NCBI RefSeq assembly: GCF_000210295.1
Contig: NC_026742.1
Location: forward strand, 1,770,293-1,834,292
Source: Trypanosoma brucei gambiense DAL972
Lineage: Eukaryota > Euglenozoa > Kinetoplastea > Trypanosomatida > Trypanosomatidae
Direction of reading: 5' to 3'
DNA: 64,000 bases
Shown: piece after piece, positions 1 through 11,630 of the stretch
Numbering within the stretch: position 1 is the stretch's first letter
How the letters are laid out: each line of letters begins with the position of its first letter
The notes under the pieces: generated by a model
The model's input: the letters and a program-made list of their open reading frames with translations, nothing else
Databases searched by the model: none
What the model was told of the DNA's origin: nothing
Position numbers and translations under genes: made by a program

Positions 1-2190
1 ATATAAAAACATACGCGCAGATTTTACGCCATCGGTGAGGTGGAAATTAAATTTTTGCAGGTTCCTTCCTGTCCCTTCTGAGGTAACTGCATGAGAGTGT
101 ATTTGTCTTCTTTCTTTGAATATCAGAAGGAGATTGTAATAATAATTATAAAAACATCAGTCAATAACAATAATGGTAATAGTAGTAATTCGAAAGTATT
201 TTAACATACGAAACAAAACACAAAAGTAAAAAAGTAAAAAAAAAAGACCGAATATTGCAAACATTGCGTAAAGTCATGCGCGCACGATCATTTTAAATAC
301 CTCTTCCCTTCTTCGTTTATGCTTTTCGTCAATCTCTTTTTTTTTTATTCCATTCTTTTTATTTCCCACCTCCGCTTTCGTCCCCTTATTTGATTTTTTT
401 TTTTGCGTTTCTACTTTTTATAATTGCTCTACCTACGTCCCCCTTTACTTTTTTAGTTATATTTGTTGTTGCCTTTAGCGTAAATTTGTTGCTTCTGGTT
501 GAAAAGGAAAGGGTAAAACTTAGCCCCACTTTTAAAAATATTTTTGTTCTTGTTCTCGTTGTTCTACTGCCTTCGTATTCATTCATGCATTCGTTTATTT
601 ATTTATTTAAATATTTAATAATATATCTTTCCTTTTCTTTTATATTTGCCCAAGATTAAAAACACGACACATCTACCCGCACTTCTACACATGCCTCCTC
701 CTCAAATCCGTACAAATTAGGGAGAAATTGTGTGCGTAAATATATATATATATATTACATTAATAATAATAATACCGTGATTTAAGTAATGACAATACTG
801 AGAATAATTTTTTTTGTTTTTACGCGTACGAATCCGCTGTTGTGTGTAACAATTTATTTATTTATTATCTCTCGTATCTCCTCTCACCTCACGATTCCCC
901 GATAAAAAGAAGTGACTAGCGTCTCCTTTTTTAAAAAAAAAAAATTTGTACTTGTGTGCCTTGCTGTCTTTCTTTCGTGTTTCGTTTTCAATTTTTTGTT
1001 GTTGTTGTTGTTGTTGTTGTTGTTTTCGCTTCGGTTGGGTTCCTCTCATTTATTATTTACTGATTTTTTTTGTTTCCTTTTCGAAACTTGAACACTCCGT
1101 CTTTTTCTTTTCTTTTTTTTTCTTCCATTTCAATAGAAAAAGTTTCAAAAGGTCGAATATATAATTAAACATTAAAACATTCATTTGAATATATCATTTC
1201 GACACGACACAAATTTATTTCCACTTTGTTACCAAACTCACCTTCATTGTAATCCACAACTTCCACTTCTTTTTACACCTTTAACTCACTTATCATTCAA
1301 TTTTTCGCTTTCTTTTTTCCCCTTCGCCCATTATTTATTTTTTAAAAATAAAATAATCACTGAATTGACACCGACTGTTTGTCATTTCACTGCTGTGTTT
1401 TTGCTTCTTTTTTTTCTTTTCTTTTTTAAAAAAAGAACCTCGTTTTTGTTGATTTTTAGCCATTGCGTTTCCGTTCACATACATCCATTTATATATATAT
1501 TATTTATTTATTTATTTTCGTAGAAAAAGATGACGAAGAGTAAAATAGAGCAATTGAGGGGACGAGGGTCGAGGGACGGTAAAGCCAGACACGATGAATA
1601 AACAAACAAACAAGCACAAAAACTAATATAACGAATAAAGCGAACCGAAAACAAACAAAAATTGAAGAAAAACAAAGAAAAGCAACGACAACAACTGGAA
1701 TGATGATGCAACGAAGGCAAGTCACGATATACTTCAAACTGGGAAAAAGTAGAAAAACGTGTTAAACCAACAGGATGAAGGTAAAAGTGAACGGGTAGGA
1801 AAGAGAAAGATTTTTTTAAAAAAAAAAAGACAAGAACGAAGGAGATGAATAAACCATAAACAAACCGCAAATAAAAGGGAGTGTTGCTGAAGAACGGCAA
1901 GAAAAAAAAAAGAGAGATAAAAAGCAAAAAGATTGAACGAGGTAAGGGTAAAATAGAGAAAATCAACAACGGTGGGTGTATACAGGCACACTGAAAAAAG
2001 GTTGAGGGAGGAAAGAAATCGCAAACGCAACAGTAAAAAATCGCGATAAAGTTAAACAAAGGAAAGAACAACAACAAAGGTCACAGAGAAAGCGACAGAG
2101 CATGGAAAAAAAAAACAACAACAAAAAGAAAAATAAAATAATAATAATAATAAAAAGCAAGACTGATCGCACAGTGCCCTTCTACATTAC
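1..2190. other. Long low-complexity spacer downstream of the HECT gene
   Basis: No credible gene seen. The plus strand is T/C-rich from about 300 to 1500 and A/G-rich from about 1520 to 2165. The minus-strand transcript therefore carries a pyrimidine-rich 3' flank right after the HECT stop, followed by a purine-rich stretch. T-tract/A-tract palindromes occur at 927-944, 1338-1348, 1422-1434 and 1811-1828. Open frames here are F/L/S- or K-rich products of the skewed composition. The part nearest 2190 is probably the 3' UTR of the HECT mRNA. Confidence 0.7.
996..1022. repeat. (TTG)9 microsatellite
   Basis: Nine tandem TTG units on the plus strand (CAA on the transcribed strand), inside the low-complexity spacer and not in a supported gene. 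Confidence 0.9.
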
Positions 2191-5100
2191 CTACGACAGC
2201 TCGAATGTATCCCCTGCGTACATGATGCTGAGTTGAAGTTTATTATACATTAGTTCTTCTGTTGGGTACGGTGGCATCTTCAAATAGCGGAAACACGTAT
2301 TGACGGATGGAAGGGGCCAATCTATTCCCACAGCTTTAGTTCCGTTGCCCGTCCGTGAGATCCGCCGTGACCGATCACCGCCTTTTCGCCCGCCGTTAGA
2401 ACCGTCTTTGCCATTGCCTTCCGTATGGGAGGCATCAGGTAATGTCGGCATATGGGTACTTTGCACAACTGTAATGGCACCAAGTGCACTGATGCCGCCA
2501 TGCGGAAGGCGCGGGCAGCCCGTACAGAAGAGAAGAAATGCTCGTTGCTCACGGGGGCCAAAGCGCTTCGCGAGAATATTCTGCAGCATTGTTATCTGTG
2601 GGGACTCGCTGTTATAACCATGATCGGGGACGATGATGGATTTGATCTCTGCAGCTGTCCAGAGGGGTTCGGAATCCCTGATGCGATTGCCACACAACAA
2701 CGACATCGCCTCGCTGGCATCAAGTGCTGCTAGCGCCTCGCAAGGGACCACATCACGGAAACCATATGTAATGAAGCGGATGGGCATAACGACTGACTCA
2801 TACAAGAGAGCGCTGGCAGCTCGTCTAATGTAAGCGGATACATTCGTCAAGTTTACGCATGTGCTCTGTCCCTTGTCTATCATCTCGAATCTATCGTCAC
2901 CGGGCATTGTGAAGGGTAAATCAAGGGATGATAACTCTTTCGAACTCATTGAAAGCAATGAACGTAAGCTGGAAGCCACTTGCTTATCCATCATCTCCAC
3001 TTCTTCGATGCCAAGTGACATGAAGTCGATGGGTCGCTCCGGCTCCCACGGCTGCTCCTCCTTTTCCGTGCAGCGAAGCACTATACGTGATGGTGGAATT
3101 CCACGGCAAAGAAACAGCGCCAATGCAGGACTGATATCCAAAGGAAAGACAACTGCATCGGTGAATGCCCGACCCAGTACGGTGCCAACGAGATAATACA
3201 ACTGGGCGCGCTCTTCATCCACCTCGAAAAAATCATTCATACAGAGAAACCTTTCCGTCAACGCTTTAGTGTCACGACAGGAAGACAGCGATAGATCTGT
3301 TGAAAAACGTTGCAGTACTTTGGGGACGGAGCTACACGGAAAAAGTCCCTCAGGGCGGGACTCCACCCTCTGCTCATCGTCAAATGTCCTGCTGTTACTC
3401 TTCGACCTTAATTGCCGGTTTCCACAACTGTCACCACTTTCATGTGTTGTTGATGAGCGTGAAGAGTTATTCCATAGCCGCAGCCGACACTTGGTGAGCT
3501 CCCTTGCAATGAGGGTGTAGAAGTGTGCCGTCGGTCCCTGGCCTATCCCGACCTCACCCTTGAACTGAATCGATATAGGCGCACGGCATTCCGCCCCTTT
3601 TCTGAGAACCATGTAGGCTCCATGAAGCAAATCATTGCGACTGACAACATACTTGTGGTTTTCATACTTGGACCACTCTGACGGATACACCTTGTACATA
3701 CGATACCTCCGACTCCCCATTGAGCTTCTTATATTCGCATGAAGCGCGCGGCGAGCACCATACGCAAGAAAACGTACGACATCCTCCCGAACGGATGGGG
3801 GAACAAGAAACTTTGCCTCCGTCAAAATGAAGTCAACCCAGCGTGGAACAGCGATACGTGGTGGCAGAAGCGCTATACGAAGCGCCGATGCCGCTACGGA
3901 TTTAACAAGCTGAGTTGTCAGAATGGCGCTTACAAAAACGTCGGGGTTGATAGGGATCGTATTCGCCACCATTAATGGTTGAAGTATTTTGTGAAGAAGG
4001 ATGAGAAGAAGAACATCCGGACTCTGCGAAAGATGTGACGGCTTACGCACCAATTTCGACGGGTAGGCAGTGTTCAGCTCTTCCCTCGACCGCAGGCCAC
4101 AACAGCAGTGTGTGTGAGCGTCGCTTTCAAAATGATGAAATCGGTTCAGCTGCCAGCTCGTTATATGCTCCTTGTCCTCAGTTGCTGACGGCGGTACTTC
4201 CCCATTCACAATGTCCCCACGCAACAGAAGGAGTGTTTTGGATAAGCCCTTTTCTCCACCACCCAAGTTCAAAGGTTCTCCGTGACTCTCTGGGGTCACA
4301 AGACAGCTCTCCAGCTGACCCACAACATCCACTAGACCCAAATTCAACGCCCGCTGCATTATGTTTCCCATGAGAGTTTCCTGATAAGCACAACGTCCCG
4401 TGGGTGACGTATACAAAACATACCGATCTTCCATGGCATCGTGCAACATACGCTCCAACCTGCTTGGTTCCTCCAGGTCCACAGGCGTTTTTTTGTTGTG
4501 GGCATCAAGTTCGTCTAGAGATTCGATCGTCTCCCGCTGCGCGATGAAGCCGTCGATCAGTCGCTGCAACTCCTGCCGGAGCTCAACATAACTCATCGTT
4601 TCCTTTTTTCGCGACAAAACCAGTTGCACTCGTTCCAGAAACACCTCAGCAGCGAGAGTCGATTGCGGACAAGGAGCAACTTCGGTACCCTTGGTGGAGT
4701 TAGAGTCTGTGCGGAATGTCCGCTCAATATCCCCAATGCTGGAAAACAAATGTGCACTAATAGCAACGTTCACACGTGACTTTGGCTGTACTACTGTGTC
4801 AGGGGCCCCCGCTGCAACACCATTAAAAGATGAGGAGCGACGACCCGTAGCACCGCCATCACGCGAAGTGATAAAATGGCTATGGCAACTAACACAGAGA
4901 AAATAGTTACACACATTACAACCGAACCCCGTCTCCAGTTGCTCTTCACATGACTCGCAGGAACGTTTCGGTGCGATCACCTCCAGTGAAAGCAACAAAT
5001 GACCATTTGGACAAGACTCACGTACCGTTAGTTTCGAACCGCGCTGCGACACTGCACGTTGGGAGGGCGTGGAACTAGGAATATCCCCGGATTTGAGGCT

Positions 5101-7929
5101 GCTGCAGGGTTGATTCCTTCCCCGATCGTGGCTAACACCACGGCGGCAAGGATTTCCCGAACTGGATGGGTAAACTGTCTTGCGACACAGAGATACATCC
5201 TGCGATAGCTGCGAAACTGCACTCATGGCTTTGGTCAGCGGCACACAAGTCACACGCTGCGATGTCATCAGCGATTCAACAAAGGGCAAGTTGCTGATAA
5301 GACAAAGGGCAGAAACTAAATTTTCGATTAACGCCTCCACACCACGTGGATACTCGGCCATTAATTGTAAGAAACATTTGAGACGATCTTTCTGGCAGAG
5401 CCGTTTAAGTTGATCAGCGATACGCACACCCCCAAAAGTTGCTGGGTCGGTTCCTGTGTCAACCGTAAGGCCCGGGACAACTCCCTCACTTACCAACGCA
5501 CCGGAAGATTCAGCAGCGCAAGTCGCCCCTATTTCCTCATTTGTATCATACTCGCCTCCTCCAGTGTTCGACATTAATAGATAGCCCAACACCGCATCCG
5601 CAATACCCATTTTAGATATCTCAAATGCTGTTATATTTCCCGACGTTTTCTCCATAACCCTCAGCACTTGTGCCACTACCTTCTGGTGCGTTCCAAATAC
5701 CATAGTTTGCTTTCTCAGTTCTTGCACTGACTCCCAAAGGGCTGTAACACAACCTACATGAGACCGGGCCGAAGGGGGAACTGAGTTTTCACTCATCTCT
5801 TTCTCCACAGTTGACAGTATCGCACGAACCATCGCCATTAAGTGCATCGTTCGGTTCTCGGGTCCCTCCAGCTTGACTTTTGGTACCATCCGACGAATTT
5901 TACCATCATGATCATCTGCCTGTCGATCATCCAGCCTTTTGCATTTCGAATTGGCCAAATTTTCCAACTGCTTCACTAAGCCGCATCTATAAGCCGTCTC
6001 TGCCGCTTTCCACTCTGATGACCCTGGGTGGCGAAGAAGCCACACCATCATCGTGAGAGCCACGGATTTCGTTGCCTTGTCAGCCGAAATGAGTGCGGTG
6101 CGAAGCATGTCACACAACGGACGCATTGTCTTGCGCAACAGTTCCGTAAGTTGCTGGGGTTTCTTGGCCAATATCGCTGCCTGAAGCAGAGCCGCGCAGG
6201 CACACACGCCCAGTTGCATAGCCATTGATCCCGACGCCCAGGTTGCATATTTGCATAGACTCTCAAGATACATCTCCGCGATCTTCATGGATGCGGCTGG
6301 AACTGGCGCGCTGTTGTTGAGAACATAGTAACGACACAACTCCGACTCACGCCTGTTTACTAGTTTGTCCATACCAGAAGAAATTGGCACTCCTATATTT
6401 TCTTCTGCAGAGTTTGCTATGTATTCAACAACACCCGTGACATCCTTCGCTGCTTTCACAGATCGTATATCTGCTTCATTCATCACATGAAAGACAAAGG
6501 GGACGAATTTGCGTGAAATATTGAGCTCAGCACCTCCAAATCCGCTGCAGATCTTCATTGTTGCAAGATTCGCAGTTAGTATCTTTGAGTGTATCCTAAG
6601 CGTCACCTCTTTTGTACGACGAGCCAAGCAAGTTTCCAGCGTCACACAAGCCTCCTCCGGTATGGGACTGTTATGCCGCATTTCATCTTCCCACATCCAT
6701 TTGTGCACAGGAAGAACTACTTTGGGCTTTGGCCCAAAAGCCTCACTGGGAAGTGGGGGGGATGCCAAAATAAAGTGACGTATGGCAGCAATGGAAACAA
6801 TATGATTTTTATCGCGCCGATGTGCGGCCCGTGATATGCCACCAACAGGAAAAGGGTCGGACAGAAGCATTGTAATGCTCGGGTCTGAGTCATCGAGTAC
6901 AATTCCATAAAAAGCCCGCGCTTCCTTGGAAAGAAGCATATCACTCACATTAACCCAATCTGCCGTAAGGATAATGTCTATCATCGTTTCCGAGAAGAGA
7001 AGACGCTCAGAGCGCACGGAAGGGTCAAGTGCGACGTTACCATCGTTTAACAAAAGAAGTCGGTAAAGACATCGGCAGAGCTCCGATGTTATCATTCTCT
7101 GCGCAGATGAAAGGCGGTTGAAGAGCACAGCCCGTCGTATGAGCATGCCGAGACACTGCAATGCCAACTCCAACAACGACCATGAGTCTGGCGATGATTC
7201 AAGACTTGACGCATACTGCTGAATCATACCTTGCAAGAACGGCACAAGAATGTGGTCCGTAGTTACTACAGATGGCTTGACGCAAGGTTTATTTTCCTGT
7301 TGTTCATCTTTAAGGGACTTGCAGCAGGAGAATAAGGATACTACACTGCTGAAGAATTTCCTCTTCCTCGTTTCTGACGGTAGTACAACCTTGGAGCAAA
7401 CGGCTAAGAGAACGTCGAGAGCCTGTCGCGTAAGTAGGGCGTTCTCATACTGTGCAGTCTTGGTGACATCTCTTAAGCCAAGGTGTACTAAGGAAACGCT
7501 ACTTTCATCCAGCGTGACGAACCGAATAAGCCGGAGGACCTCCTCCATCAGCATGACGCGATCCAAGTTGCTGAAGCGCATCTCCCGACTATGAACACGT
7601 GCAAGAACTTCCGTTGCTATACGTACAAGGCGCTTGTGGTATGGATGCACTCCACAATACGAAGTGGGGACATGTTCCATTATGAGTGAAAGTGCGCGAA
7701 AGATCATCGTCAAGGCATCGCCAGCCCTAAAAAAGCGCTCACTCTCCGCCATGTGTACTAAAGTCGGCACCACCCTCATTGAATCAAATCCACGTAAATA
7801 AACCTCTACACCCATTACGAGAGACATGCACATGTCCTCCAGTGCACCAACCACTCTCTCAGGGTCTTTGCTCAGATGTTGAACCGCCTTAATTTGCTGC
7901 TTGGAGTCCACCACTAGCTGTCTTGACAT
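2191..7929 (-). CDS. HECT-type E3 ubiquitin ligase (TRIP12/UFD4/UPL3-like)
   Basis: This 1912-aa protein probably transfers ubiquitin from an E2, through its own cysteine, to substrates. The C-terminal HECT domain spans about residues 1400-1912. Its N-lobe motif GQGPTAHFYTL lies near 1463. The C-lobe motif NTCFRYLKMPPYP places the catalytic cysteine at C1879, 34 residues from the end, as is usual. Two Ser/Gly/Arg-rich inserts, near 1485-1560 and 1833-1870, enlarge the HECT domain. The N-terminal ~800 residues are helical and resemble the armadillo region of TRIP12/UPL3. A Cys/His cluster at about 973-1016, with several CxxC pairs, resembles a ZZ- or DC1-type zinc finger. The start is an ATG. 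The HECT call is firm. The TRIP12 subfamily is inferred from the arm-like N terminus, and the substrates are unknown. Confidence 0.93.
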   Translation of the reverse strand: MSRQLVVDSKQQIKAVQHLSKDPERVVGALEDMCMSLVMGVEVYLRGFDSMRVVPTLVHMAESERFFRAGDALTMIFRALSLIMEHVPTSYCGVHPYHKRLVRIATEVLARVHSREMRFSNLDRVMLMEEVLRLIRFVTLDESSVSLVHLGLRDVTKTAQYENALLTRQALDVLLAVCSKVVLPSETRKRKFFSSVVSLFSCCKSLKDEQQENKPCVKPSVVTTDHILVPFLQGMIQQYASSLESSPDSWSLLELALQCLGMLIRRAVLFNRLSSAQRMITSELCRCLYRLLLLNDGNVALDPSVRSERLLFSETMIDIILTADWVNVSDMLLSKEARAFYGIVLDDSDPSITMLLSDPFPVGGISRAAHRRDKNHIVSIAAIRHFILASPPLPSEAFGPKPKVVLPVHKWMWEDEMRHNSPIPEEACVTLETCLARRTKEVTLRIHSKILTANLATMKICSGFGGAELNISRKFVPFVFHVMNEADIRSVKAAKDVTGVVEYIANSAEENIGVPISSGMDKLVNRRESELCRYYVLNNSAPVPAASMKIAEMYLESLCKYATWASGSMAMQLGVCACAALLQAAILAKKPQQLTELLRKTMRPLCDMLRTALISADKATKSVALTMMVWLLRHPGSSEWKAAETAYRCGLVKQLENLANSKCKRLDDRQADDHDGKIRRMVPKVKLEGPENRTMHLMAMVRAILSTVEKEMSENSVPPSARSHVGCVTALWESVQELRKQTMVFGTHQKVVAQVLRVMEKTSGNITAFEISKMGIADAVLGYLLMSNTGGGEYDTNEEIGATCAAESSGALVSEGVVPGLTVDTGTDPATFGGVRIADQLKRLCQKDRLKCFLQLMAEYPRGVEALIENLVSALCLISNLPFVESLMTSQRVTCVPLTKAMSAVSQLSQDVSLCRKTVYPSSSGNPCRRGVSHDRGRNQPCSSLKSGDIPSSTPSQRAVSQRGSKLTVRESCPNGHLLLSLEVIAPKRSCESCEEQLETGFGCNVCNYFLCVSCHSHFITSRDGGATGRRSSSFNGVAAGAPDTVVQPKSRVNVAISAHLFSSIGDIERTFRTDSNSTKGTEVAPCPQSTLAAEVFLERVQLVLSRKKETMSYVELRQELQRLIDGFIAQRETIESLDELDAHNKKTPVDLEEPSRLERMLHDAMEDRYVLYTSPTGRCAYQETLMGNIMQRALNLGLVDVVGQLESCLVTPESHGEPLNLGGGEKGLSKTLLLLRGDIVNGEVPPSATEDKEHITSWQLNRFHHFESDAHTHCCCGLRSREELNTAYPSKLVRKPSHLSQSPDVLLLILLHKILQPLMVANTIPINPDVFVSAILTTQLVKSVAASALRIALLPPRIAVPRWVDFILTEAKFLVPPSVREDVVRFLAYGARRALHANIRSSMGSRRYRMYKVYPSEWSKYENHKYVVSRNDLLHGAYMVLRKGAECRAPISIQFKGEVGIGQGPTAHFYTLIARELTKCRLRLWNNSSRSSTTHESGDSCGNRQLRSKSNSRTFDDEQRVESRPEGLFPCSSVPKVLQRFSTDLSLSSCRDTKALTERFLCMNDFFEVDEERAQLYYLVGTVLGRAFTDAVVFPLDISPALALFLCRGIPPSRIVLRCTEKEEQPWEPERPIDFMSLGIEEVEMMDKQVASSLRSLLSMSSKELSSLDLPFTMPGDDRFEMIDKGQSTCVNLTNVSAYIRRAASALLYESVVMPIRFITYGFRDVVPCEALAALDASEAMSLLCGNRIRDSEPLWTAAEIKSIIVPDHGYNSESPQITMLQNILAKRFGPREQRAFLLFCTGCPRLPHGGISALGAITVVQSTHMPTLPDASHTEGNGKDGSNGGRKGGDRSRRISRTGNGTKAVGIDWPLPSVNTCFRYLKMPPYPTEELMYNKLQLSIMYAGDTFELS

Positions 7930-8810
7930 CGTTCCGCCAACTGATAATAAATTTTTAAAAAATCACAATCACCACTGCTTTGATAATATTCACAACAGCA
8001 ACAACAACAGTAGCAGGGTGAAAATATGCACCACGAACAAACGATCGAACACGCCCCAAAACTATAATACGAGTTGTATCAAACAGAAGGGAAGTCGAAT
8101 CTTGTAGGGAGAAGAAAAATAGAATCGAATGTATATATAAATCAATATATATATATATATAATGATAAAAGATAGATAGATACTTGAGGTAAGTATAATT
8201 ATACCTATCTATATCTAAAATATATGAATATATATTTAGAGATATATATTCTCTTTGTTGTTACTACAGTAGTTTGTGAAAAAAGGGTACGGTAATACAA
8301 GTATAGATGTTTAAAATGTCAATTTAAGAGGAAAAAAAAGAAAAGGAAGCGCGAGGTACGTTAGAATATGAAATAAGAAATATGTGGATATTTAAGCAAT
8401 GAGCGACACATTGTTACTTTAATTATTTCAAAAAAAAAAAAGCTTATTATTAGTATTATTTTCAAAGGACCCAGAGGAAATGTCCACATATATATATTTA
8501 TTTATTCATAATTCCCCCTTACCGACCTTAATAATAATAATAATCATATGCATCATGAACATGCGCATCACCTCCAAAATAAAATTATATATATATATAT
8601 ATATTTGAAAGTTTTATTAATAGTGTTTGACCACCAGCGACGTTTTTCCACTAAAAAGAGGTGACTGTAGGATTCTTTTTTTTTTTCGTTCCATTTTATT
8701 GAAAACCTTACACCTTTGCCTTCAAGATGTGCTACTGCTACCATTTAAGTGTTGGGCAAGCAAAAAAAAAAAAGAACTAATGACGATGGAGGGAAAAGAT
8801 GAGAAAAAAA

Positions 8811-8838
8811 GAAAGAAAGAAAGAAAGAAAGAAAGAAA
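8811..8838. repeat. (GAAA)7 microsatellite
   Basis: Seven tandem GAAA units on the plus strand in the non-coding spacer upstream of the HECT gene. Confidence 0.85.
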
Positions 8839-10203
8839 CAGCAAAAAAAAAATAATAATAATAATTAGATATAGAGAATGCATTTAGGAACGTTTTGATA
8901 GTAAAATGCACAGCTGAAGTAGTTAACAGAAAAATGTAGCCATGCATCAAACCACCCGGTTGATAAATGGATATCGCAAAAGTCCAGTCTTTTTCTTTTC
9001 CTTTTTCATTGTAGATATATATTTTTTCTTATATGAATAAATATAAATATATACTTTATGTTTATATTTATACTTATATTTATATATTTCACTGCCGCTA
9101 CAACCACACTTTTTAAGAGCAAAAAAAAAAAAAAATCTCACAGTCATTTCTTTATCTCCTCCCTCGCTTCCTCACTCACATGCTTCATCATTCCTCGTGT
9201 CATTATTGTTACCACCTTTTCTTCTTCGTTTCCTCCCTCTTATCACTTGTCGACATTTCAACCAATTAATGAAAGCACATGCGCACATAGGGAAGTAAAA
9301 ATTTTAAAAAACAATAATTTTTTTTTAAAAAAAGGAGCAAAACACAAATAAGGGCTAACGAGAGAAGAAAATAAATGAAGATGACGGCAGTTCCTTTCGT
9401 TAATGTATGGAACATACCTCAACAATAGCAATAATGAACACATGAATGAATGAGCAAAAGGGGTTCGGCACCCCAGCGTGGAGAGCGACAAGTAACAATT
9501 TCGAATAGAGGTGAGCAAAGGAAAAAAAAAAGGGAAAACGGGGAAGAATGAGACGGTAAAGCACAAATAATAAATGAAAACAGCATCGGAAGCAACAACA
9601 CCGAGTAGAAAACACTATAAAATAAAACACAAAATGATAAGCATGTCGTTGGTTTTACAATTGAAGTCAAACCATAAAATGTGCATGTGTTCGTCAGTGA
9701 AAACCCCCGCACATGCGACCCGCACCCTTTTATATGCCCACCATCCCTCACAGAAACCGACATGAATAAAGGCGGTACGAATAGAAAGAGTAAGGAAGAG
9801 AGAAATATGAAAAGCAAGTAAGAGGGGAGGGAAAAGGCAGTAAACCGCGGCGAAACTTCTGAGGAATAACAAAAAGTAAACCAAACGTGTCCAATTCGCT
9901 CATCTCTTCCTCTCACTCTCTTTATTCTTTTTTTTTTTCTTCTCACGGTTGTATGACATGAGTCTCTAGACATGATACAAAAGAGGGCAAACTGTGGGCA
10001 GTAAAGAAGAGAGGGGACGACACTCATCAGGTTGTCAAGCAAAGGACCGTTAGCAATTTCCTTCCCTTTTCCTTTTTTCCCTTTTTCCCTTTTGTGGGTG
10101 TACACCTACAATACCGGACAAAACAAAAGAAAACAAAAACAGCACGTGCAAGAACACGAGCTCTACAATATATGAAATACCATTACCAGCAATGGTTCCT
10201 CAT

Positions 10204-10223
10204 CATATCATATCATATCATAT
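10204..10223. repeat. (CATAT)4 short tandem repeat
   Basis: Four perfect pentanucleotide units, with degenerate copies continuing to about 10255, in the probable 3' UTR of the sorting nexin gene. Confidence 0.8.
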
Positions 10224-10370
10224 CTTCTCTTCTTATCCCATACCATCTCATATTTTCCTTTCTTCTTTCACTTTGCCAACACACCTCAGTATCACAACAT
10301 GCGCCAACGTCCCTCCCCTCCCCTCCTTTTCTTCCTCTCACCATTCTTCTTTTTTTTTTTCCATTATTAC

Positions 10371-11630
10371 CTAATCGTCATCAATCAAATGGTCACTGAT
10401 GGGTTGGCCCTGCGTCAATAGAGGCGAGAGCTTCTCCCATGACTGCTTCAGACGCCCCGCGTATTTGATCTGCAGGTCAGCAAACATCTTTAGAATTGTT
10501 TTGATGTCATATTGCTTGTCACGATGGAAGCGATGAATTTCTTCCTTGAAAATCGCCTCGCCATCCGTCAACTCCTGTCGCGCCCTTTCCAATAACTGTT
10601 CTTGTTCACTGATTTCATTCTCCAGTTTTGCGCGGCGTGCTGCCTGCCCAACCTGATCCAACACTTTATCCCTCTGCGCCCTGAGACCTTCTAACTGGCG
10701 TGCGAGGGCCTCCACATGATGTGCGCTTTGCAGCAAATGTTTTAGTGTTGCACGGACGGAGCCACACATGCCGTGGTAGTAGCTGAGTGTTTCGACTACT
10801 TGTTTTGTTTCATCATTAGCATGCTCCACATATAGAGTAGAAAGTTGGTCATTGTGCTGGCCAACAGCCGAGAGCACACGAGTGAGTGATGATTGACCAA
10901 CCATCCCGTCCACCTCCGCCACTTTTTCAAAAGCAACACCAAATTCATGCAGGGAGTTGCTGGTATTCCTACGCCGGTCGACGAGGACTTGCACCTGCTC
11001 CCTCAATACCTTCATACTCTCGTCCAGTTGTTTAATATACCTTCGCGTTCCCTCCCATGCAGTCATATCAACGGCACCGTTATTGACAGCTTGCGAATAT
11101 GCCGCGCCAGCGTCTTCCAGCGTTTGTGCATCATTCCACGTGCGGGAAAGCACTTGACCAACGCTGTCGCCAATCGAATTCCTCAACGACCTGCCAGCGC
11201 CAGCAACAGGGGCTTGCATGCGCCGTTCCCACTCCGTCTCATCCATCTCAAGAAATTCCTGCAAAAGTTGTGCGGTGCGAAGACGTGGGTGAGCACCAAC
11301 GCGGGTGAGGAATTTCTTCAGGGCGCGCTGGCGGTAATCGCGTGTCCGAGTGGCACTCTGAGAAGCGGAACCGACGATTTTATTAAATGTCCCATGCACT
11401 TCCTTTTCAGGAATGGGTGGTATGATGCAGTACGGGTATGCTTCACAGAGTTGCGTGCGGAACCATACAAAGTCATTATAACGCCTTACCACTTCCATTT
11501 CCTTGCGTGGGTACATGGGCAGTGTGGTGGAAGTGCGGATGCGATACATCCAATACGCCAAATCAAGGGCTCCTCCGCCTTTGCGCTCTTCCGGCTCCAG
11601 AACACGGAACTCAAAGACATTTTCAGACAT
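10371..11630 (-). CDS. SNX-BAR sorting nexin (PX domain plus coiled coil), Vps5-like
   Basis: This 419-aa protein probably binds endosomal phosphoinositide and shapes membrane tubules, possibly as the retromer-associated Vps5/SNX1 subunit. The PX domain covers about residues 5-130. It has the lipid-binding signature RRYNDF at 49-54, the proline-rich loop PPIPEKE at 71-77 and the typical helix before AHPRL near 112. Residues ~190-419 are predicted helical with charged heptad-like stretches, which fits a BAR domain. The longer open frame begins at a TTG at 11666, so I use the first ATG at 11630. An AG at 11639-11640 lies 9 nt upstream of the ATG. PX assignment is strong; Vps5 identity is inference from domain order and size. 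Confidence 0.88.
   Translation of the reverse strand: MSENVFEFRVLEPEERKGGGALDLAYWMYRIRTSTTLPMYPRKEMEVVRRYNDFVWFRTQLCEAYPYCIIPPIPEKEVHGTFNKIVGSASQSATRTRDYRQRALKKFLTRVGAHPRLRTAQLLQEFLEMDETEWERRMQAPVAGAGRSLRNSIGDSVGQVLSRTWNDAQTLEDAGAAYSQAVNNGAVDMTAWEGTRRYIKQLDESMKVLREQVQVLVDRRRNTSNSLHEFGVAFEKVAEVDGMVGQSSLTRVLSAVGQHNDQLSTLYVEHANDETKQVVETLSYYHGMCGSVRATLKHLLQSAHHVEALARQLEGLRAQRDKVLDQVGQAARRAKLENEISEQEQLLERARQELTDGEAIFKEEIHRFHRDKQYDIKTILKMFADLQIKYAGRLKQSWEKLSPLLTQGQPISDHLIDDD

Larger units (their letters stand above)
7930..10370. other. 2.4-kb low-complexity spacer between SNX and HECT genes
   Basis: Contains the 5' flank of the HECT gene and the 3' flank of the SNX gene. The first ~1 kb is A/T-rich with TA runs (8150-8160, 8588-8604). 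Around 9130-9260 the plus strand is pyrimidine-rich, from about 9360 to 9880 purine-rich, and from about 10060 to 10370 pyrimidine-rich again. T/A palindromes lie at 7952-7962 and 9318-9333. A 228-codon minus frame at 9419-10105 has no ATG at its edge and is F/L/S-rich, so I did not call it. No RNA gene recognised. Confidence 0.7.

Noticed and set aside
1508..2077. 189-codon minus-strand frame
   Set aside because: Low-complexity F/L/S/C product of a purine-rich plus strand, with parallel frames open in other phases. Typical compositional artefact.
9419..10105. 228-codon minus-strand frame
   Set aside because: Its edge is GTG, not ATG. The product is dominated by F, L and S from pyrimidine-rich DNA, and no family features are visible.
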